Source of the DNA: Streptomyces misionensis
Lineage (GTDB): Bacteria > Actinomycetota > Actinomycetes > Streptomycetales > Streptomycetaceae
Assembly: GCF_007896895.1 (NCBI RefSeq)
Contig: NZ_VOGW01000134.1
Span: forward strand, 1 to 33,490
Length of the DNA stretch: 33,490 bases
Reading direction: 5' to 3'
Position numbers and translations under genes: made by a program. The notes beneath the pieces were generated by a model. That model was not told the origin of the DNA. It saw only the letters and a program-made list of their open reading frames with translations, and did not search any database. Of the stretch, positions 30,660 through 33,490 are shown one piece after another; position 1 is the stretch's first letter, and each line of letters starts with the position of its first letter.

Positions 30660-30705
30660 CCTTCGAGTGGTGACCGCATCGGGTGGTCACCGACCCGCTC
30701 GAAGG
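30660..30705 (+). promoter_or_regulatory. Two-part hairpin upstream of the 68-residue gene
   Basis: CCTTCGAG (30660-30667) pairs with CTCGAAGG (30698-30705), and GGTGACC (30669-30675) with GGTCACC (30685-30691). The structure ends 5 nt before the GGAGG ribosome site (30711-30715). CCT at 30707-30709 could also pair with AGG there. It may be a leader hairpin or an operator. Confidence 0.5.
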
Positions 30706-30719
30706 ACCTCGGAGGCACC

Positions 30720-30926
30720 ATGTCCGCCCGCACCCACTTCCGGACCCACCCGGCGACCACGGGCGGCGTCGACATCCGGCTGCCCTGGTGGGCCCTCGCG
30801 CTGCCCGCGCTCGCCTTCATCGGTCTGTTCCTGCTGATACTCAGCCCGTCGAACGCGCACGCGGTCGGCTCCGACCCGGCGATACCCCGTCTCGTCGAGC
30901 GCGCACAGCAGTTGCTCGGGCACTGA
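30720..30926 (+). CDS. Small single-helix membrane or exported protein
   Basis: This 68-residue protein has a polar N-terminus (MSARTHFRTHPATTGGVDIR), one hydrophobic helix (about 22-42, LPWWALALPALAFIGLFLLI) and a soluble tail (SPSNAHAVGSDPAIPRLVER, then AQQLLGH). NAHA just after the helix resembles a signal-peptidase site, so it may be membrane-bound or exported and cleaved. The ATG has GGAGG 4 nt upstream. I recognise similar actinomycete small proteins but no function. The structured leader upstream suggests translational or transcriptional control. Confidence 0.82.
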   Translation: MSARTHFRTHPATTGGVDIRLPWWALALPALAFIGLFLLILSPSNAHAVGSDPAIPRLVERAQQLLGH

Positions 30927-31004
30927 CCGAGAGCCGCCGTACGCGGCCGGTTCGCCTGTCAACTCCCTGCGCCCTGTGGCCTGTTTCATGCGAAGCTGGG
31001 ACGC

Positions 31005-31523
31005 ATGAGCGTCGCAGAACCCCGCAGGATCGCCCTTTTCCGGCATGCGAAAGCCGACTGGCCCCAGGTGTCCGACCATGAGCGCCCGCTCGCCGAGCGG
31101 GGCCGCAAGGACGCGGCGGTCGCCGGACGCAAGCTGACCGACTCCGGCCTCACCTTCGATCTGGCCCTGTGCTCCACCGCGACCCGGACCCGCGAGACCT
31201 GGAAGCTCGCCGTCCACGAGCTGGCGCACCGGCCGAAGACCGTCTACGAGGAGCGGATCTACGAGGCCTCGCCCGGCGAGCTGATCGCCCTGCTCAACGA
31301 GGTCCCGGACGAGGTCGCCACGGTGATCCTGATCGGCCACAACCCGGGGGTGCACGGCCTCGCCGAGATCCTGTCCGGCTCGGCCGACGAGGAGGCCCGC
31401 GAGCGGATGAACCGGCGGGGCTTCCCCGCCGCCGCCTTCGCCCTGCTCTCCTTCGAGGGCCCCTGGAAGAGCCTGGAGCCGGGAGTGTGCACGCTGAGCG
31501 GCTTCTGGGCGCCCTCGGAGTGA
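31005..31523 (+). CDS. SixA-type histidine phosphatase
   Basis: This 172-residue protein belongs to the histidine phosphatase superfamily. The N-terminal RHA signature is IALFRHAKADW (Arg13, His14), PLAERGRKDA follows, and the late GHNPGVHGLAEIL supplies the second catalytic His. In E. coli SixA removes phosphate from phosphohistidine carriers; relatives in actinobacteria act on other phosphoproteins or small phosphates. The substrate cannot be told here. The start has GGGA upstream and fits the family. It converges with serB; a hairpin lies between the two stops. Confidence 0.92.
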   Translation: MSVAEPRRIALFRHAKADWPQVSDHERPLAERGRKDAAVAGRKLTDSGLTFDLALCSTATRTRETWKLAVHELAHRPKTVYEERIYEASPGELIALLNEVPDEVATVILIGHNPGVHGLAEILSGSADEEARERMNRRGFPAAAFALLSFEGPWKSLEPGVCTLSGFWAPSE

Positions 31524-31539
31524 CCCGGAGCCGGCGTCA

Positions 31540-31571
31540 GGGGTCCGGCTCCGCCGGGGAGACCGGACCCC
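31540..31571. terminator. Bidirectional hairpin between the phosphatase gene and serB
   Basis: GGGGTCCGG (31540-31548) pairs exactly with CCGGACCCC (31563-31571). An inner CTCC/GGAG stem extends it by 4 bp past a bulged A. It fills the 76-bp convergent gap. Confidence 0.75.
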
Positions 31572-31599
31572 CGGCGTACGGCGGTGGGGCGGCGGGGTC

Positions 31600-32808
31600 T
31601 CAGTCCTCGTCGTGGGTGTCGGCCGCCTCGACCTCTTCCCGGGTGATGCCGAGGAGGTAGAGGACCGTGTCGAGGAAGGGGAAGTTCACCGCGGTGTGCG
31701 CCGCCTGGCGGACCACGGGCTTGGCGTTGAAGGCGACACCGAGACCGGCCGCGTTGAGCATGTCCAGGTCGTTGGCGCCGTCGCCGATCGCCACCGTCTG
31801 CGCCAGCGGCACCCCCGCCTCGGCGGCGAACCGGCGCAGCAGCCGCGCCTTGCCCGCGCGGTCCACGATCTCCCCGGTGACCCGGCCGGTCAGCTTGCCG
31901 TCCACGATCTCCAGCGTGTTCGCCTGGGCGAAGTCGAGCCCCAGCCGCTCCCGCAGATCGTCGGTGACCTGGGTGAAGCCGCCGGAGACCACGCCGACCT
32001 GGTAGCCGAGCCGCTTCAGGGTGCGGATCAGGGTGCGGGCGCCCGGGGTCAGCCGGATCTCGTTGCGCACCTTCTCCACCACCGATGCGTCCAGGCCCGC
32101 CAGCAGCGCGACGCGCGCGTGCAGGGACTGCTCGAAGTCCAGCTCGCCGCGCATCGCCGCCGCGGTCACCTCGGCGACCTTGTCCTCGCAGCCCGCGTGC
32201 GCGGCGAAGAGTTCGATGACCTCGTCCTGGATCAGGGTGGAGTCCACGTCCATCACCACCAGGCGCTGCGCGCGGCGGTGCAGGCCCGCCGCGACCACGG
32301 CGATGTCGACACCGAGTGCCGCGGCGTCCTGCGCCAGCGCGGTGCGCAGCGGCTCGGTCTCCACGCCGGAGACCGCGAACTCCACCGCGGTCACGGGGTA
32401 CTTGGCAAGCCGGAAGATACGGTCGATGTTGCCGCCGGCCTTCGCGATGCGGGCGGCGATGGCCGCGGTCGACTCGGCGGTGAGCGGATGGCCGAGAACG
32501 GTCACCAGGGAGCGTCCGAGGCCGCGCGGGCGGTTGTCGCCGTGCCCCGAGATGATCTCCGCCTGCATCTTCATCGACTCGGCCCAGCTGTGCACGGTGG
32601 ACCGCAGATCGCCCTCGATCCCGGCCGGCGGCTGGCTCACCAGCGCGCACAGCACCAGGCGTCCCCGGGTGACGACCTGCTCGATGTCGACCACGTCGAC
32701 GGAGTACGCGGCAAGGGTGTCGAAGAGCCCGGCCGTGATGCCCGGCCGGTCCTTGCCGAAGATCTTGACGAGGAGAGTGGGGACCTCGGGGGTCTGCGCA
32801 GCATCCAT
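31600..32808 (-). CDS. serB: Phosphoserine phosphatase SerB with N-terminal ACT domains
   Basis: This 402-residue enzyme releases serine from phosphoserine, the last step of serine synthesis. The N-terminal 170 residues form two ACT-like domains (TLLVKIFGKDRPGITAGLFD; SLVTVLGHPLTAESTAAIAA), which in mycobacterial SerB2 bind amino acids for feedback. The HAD catalytic domain follows: motif I VVMDVDSTLIQDE (two Asp), motif II GVVSGGFTQV, a conserved Lys, and motif III AIGDGANDLDML. The ATG at 32808 has GGGAG upstream. A 285-bp divergent gap separates it from the FHA gene. Confidence 0.96.
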   Translation of the reverse strand: MDAAQTPEVPTLLVKIFGKDRPGITAGLFDTLAAYSVDVVDIEQVVTRGRLVLCALVSQPPAGIEGDLRSTVHSWAESMKMQAEIISGHGDNRPRGLGRSLVTVLGHPLTAESTAAIAARIAKAGGNIDRIFRLAKYPVTAVEFAVSGVETEPLRTALAQDAAALGVDIAVVAAGLHRRAQRLVVMDVDSTLIQDEVIELFAAHAGCEDKVAEVTAAAMRGELDFEQSLHARVALLAGLDASVVEKVRNEIRLTPGARTLIRTLKRLGYQVGVVSGGFTQVTDDLRERLGLDFAQANTLEIVDGKLTGRVTGEIVDRAGKARLLRRFAAEAGVPLAQTVAIGDGANDLDMLNAAGLGVAFNAKPVVRQAAHTAVNFPFLDTVLYLLGITREEVEAADTHDED

Positions 32809-32992
32809 GGTTCTCCCACCGTATCCGGCACCCCGTGCCGCACGCCCCCGAGGTCCGCCTGACGGACACGGAACAATGGGTGGTGTCGGGGTGTCCGGGA
32901 CGTTGCGGACGGGAGGCGGCGGACCCGCAACTCCCCGCCCCCGTCCCGGGTGAGAGGCGGAGCGGACGGGGGTCTCGCGGCACGCCCGGGTT

Positions 32993-33022
32993 TTGGTCAG
33001 GGGGGCGGGCCTGAAATAGTTC
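32993..33022 (+). promoter_or_regulatory. Candidate promoter for the FHA gene, in the 285-bp serB divergent gap
   Basis: TTGGTC (32993-32998) precedes TAGTTC (33017-33022) by 18 bp, or ATAGTT by 17. A second -10-like TAGACT lies at 33043-33048 without a clear -35. The rest of the gap (32809-33093) shows no gene I can support. Confidence 0.35.
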
Positions 33023-33093
33023 CCCACGATGTTCGACATCCCTAGACTCCCCGCGATGGGGGCAATTCGGGGGACAACTCAGTGGGGCATGGA

Positions 33094-33490
33094 GTGCCGG
33101 AACTCGTACTGGAAACAAACGGACGTACCTGGACGCTCGATCCGTCCAGGCCTTACACCCTGGGCAGAGATCCGCAGGGTGACATCGTCTTCGAAGACGC
33201 CAGGGTCTCCTGGCGGCACGCCACGGTCAGCTTCGACGGCCGCGGCTGGGTCATCGAGGACCACGGCAGCACCAACGGCACGTATCTGCGGGGGCAGCGG
33301 ATCCAGCGGTCCGAGATAGGCCCGGGCGTCTCGGTGCATCTCGGCAACGCGACCGACGGACCGCGGCTGGATCTCACCGGTGCCGCGATCGCCGCCGGCC
33401 GGCAGCCGCAGCAGCAGCCGCACGCGCAGCAGGCGCCGTACGCCGCCCAGGGCGCGGGCGCCGCGGCCTGGGCCCAGCAGCCCGCCCAGC
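33094..33490 (+). CDS. FHA-domain protein, N-terminal part (runs off the window)
   Basis: The open frame from GTG 33094 runs to the window end without a stop (132 codons). Residues 1-95 form an FHA phosphothreonine-binding domain: TLGRDPQGDIVF (GR motif), RVSWRHATV (Ser and His), DHGSTNGTYL (NG motif). A Gln/Pro/Ala-rich linker then begins. Streptomyces proteins with this start are often Rv1747-like ABC transporters with an FHA domain preceding an ATPase and permease, but the rest is outside. GGGG about 7 nt upstream is a plausible ribosome site. Confidence 0.88.
   Translation, partial: MPELVLETNGRTWTLDPSRPYTLGRDPQGDIVFEDARVSWRHATVSFDGRGWVIEDHGSTNGTYLRGQRIQRSEIGPGVSVHLGNATDGPRLDLTGAAIAAGRQPQQQPHAQQAPYAAQGAGAAAWAQQPAQ

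Noticed and set aside
1..33490. CRISPR array, mobile element, attachment site, tRNA or rRNA gene
   Set aside because: I found no regularly spaced repeats, transposase or integrase motifs, or tRNA-like cloverleaf.

Overview
This is a gene-dense stretch of high-GC actinobacterial chromosome, almost certainly Streptomyces. The evidence is strong third-position G/C bias, frequent GTG starts, GGAGG-type ribosome binding sites and many actinomycete-specific small membrane proteins. Gene content and order match, from memory, the S. coelicolor core region around SCO1807-SCO1842 (serB, inhA/fabG, tyrS, moaA, subtilase, Asp23 cluster, gbn). I see no insertion sequence, prophage, CRISPR array, tRNA or rRNA gene, and I noticed no in-frame TTA codon in the confident genes.

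Layout. 1-4.9 kb: end of an unrecognised helical protein, a VOC protein, an ABC-F ribosome-protection-type ATPase with a possible leader peptide, the GATC-binding nucleoid protein Gbn and an enoyl-CoA hydratase-like protein. 4.9-8.0 kb: an Asp23/AmaP envelope module, with a five-gene operon coupled largely by 4-base stop/start overlaps and a divergent P10-like gene. 8.0-15.3 kb: an SDR protein lacking the canonical Tyr/Lys, a GH15 glycosidase, SURF1, a small Cys-rich protein, an exonuclease-BRCT protein, a VIT-family metal transporter and a CaiB/BaiF CoA-transferase. 15.3-20.5 kb: secreted subtilase, DUF485-ActP acetate permease operon, moaA and a small Cys/His protein. 20.7-26 kb: DUF3099 and GlsB-like membrane proteins, tyrS and the tldD-pmbA protease pair. 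26-28 kb: fabG-inhA fatty-acid operon. 28-33.5 kb: a secreted Cys protein, a GntR regulator divergent from an MFS exporter and its 39-aa companion, a small membrane protein, a SixA phosphatase, serB and the start of an FHA-domain protein.

Most genes are conserved housekeeping functions. The most interesting signals are regulatory or architectural: the multi-protein Asp23/AmaP module; a cluster of GATC sites upstream of gbn; a possible leaderless seven-codon ORF ahead of the ABC-F gene; a perfect 12-bp inverted repeat spanning the SURF1 start; palindromic operators before the CoA-transferase and MFS genes; and inverted repeats that contain both stop codons of two convergent gene pairs.

All calls come from reading sequence and translations by eye. 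No database or folding program was run, and locus tags from S. coelicolor are from memory.
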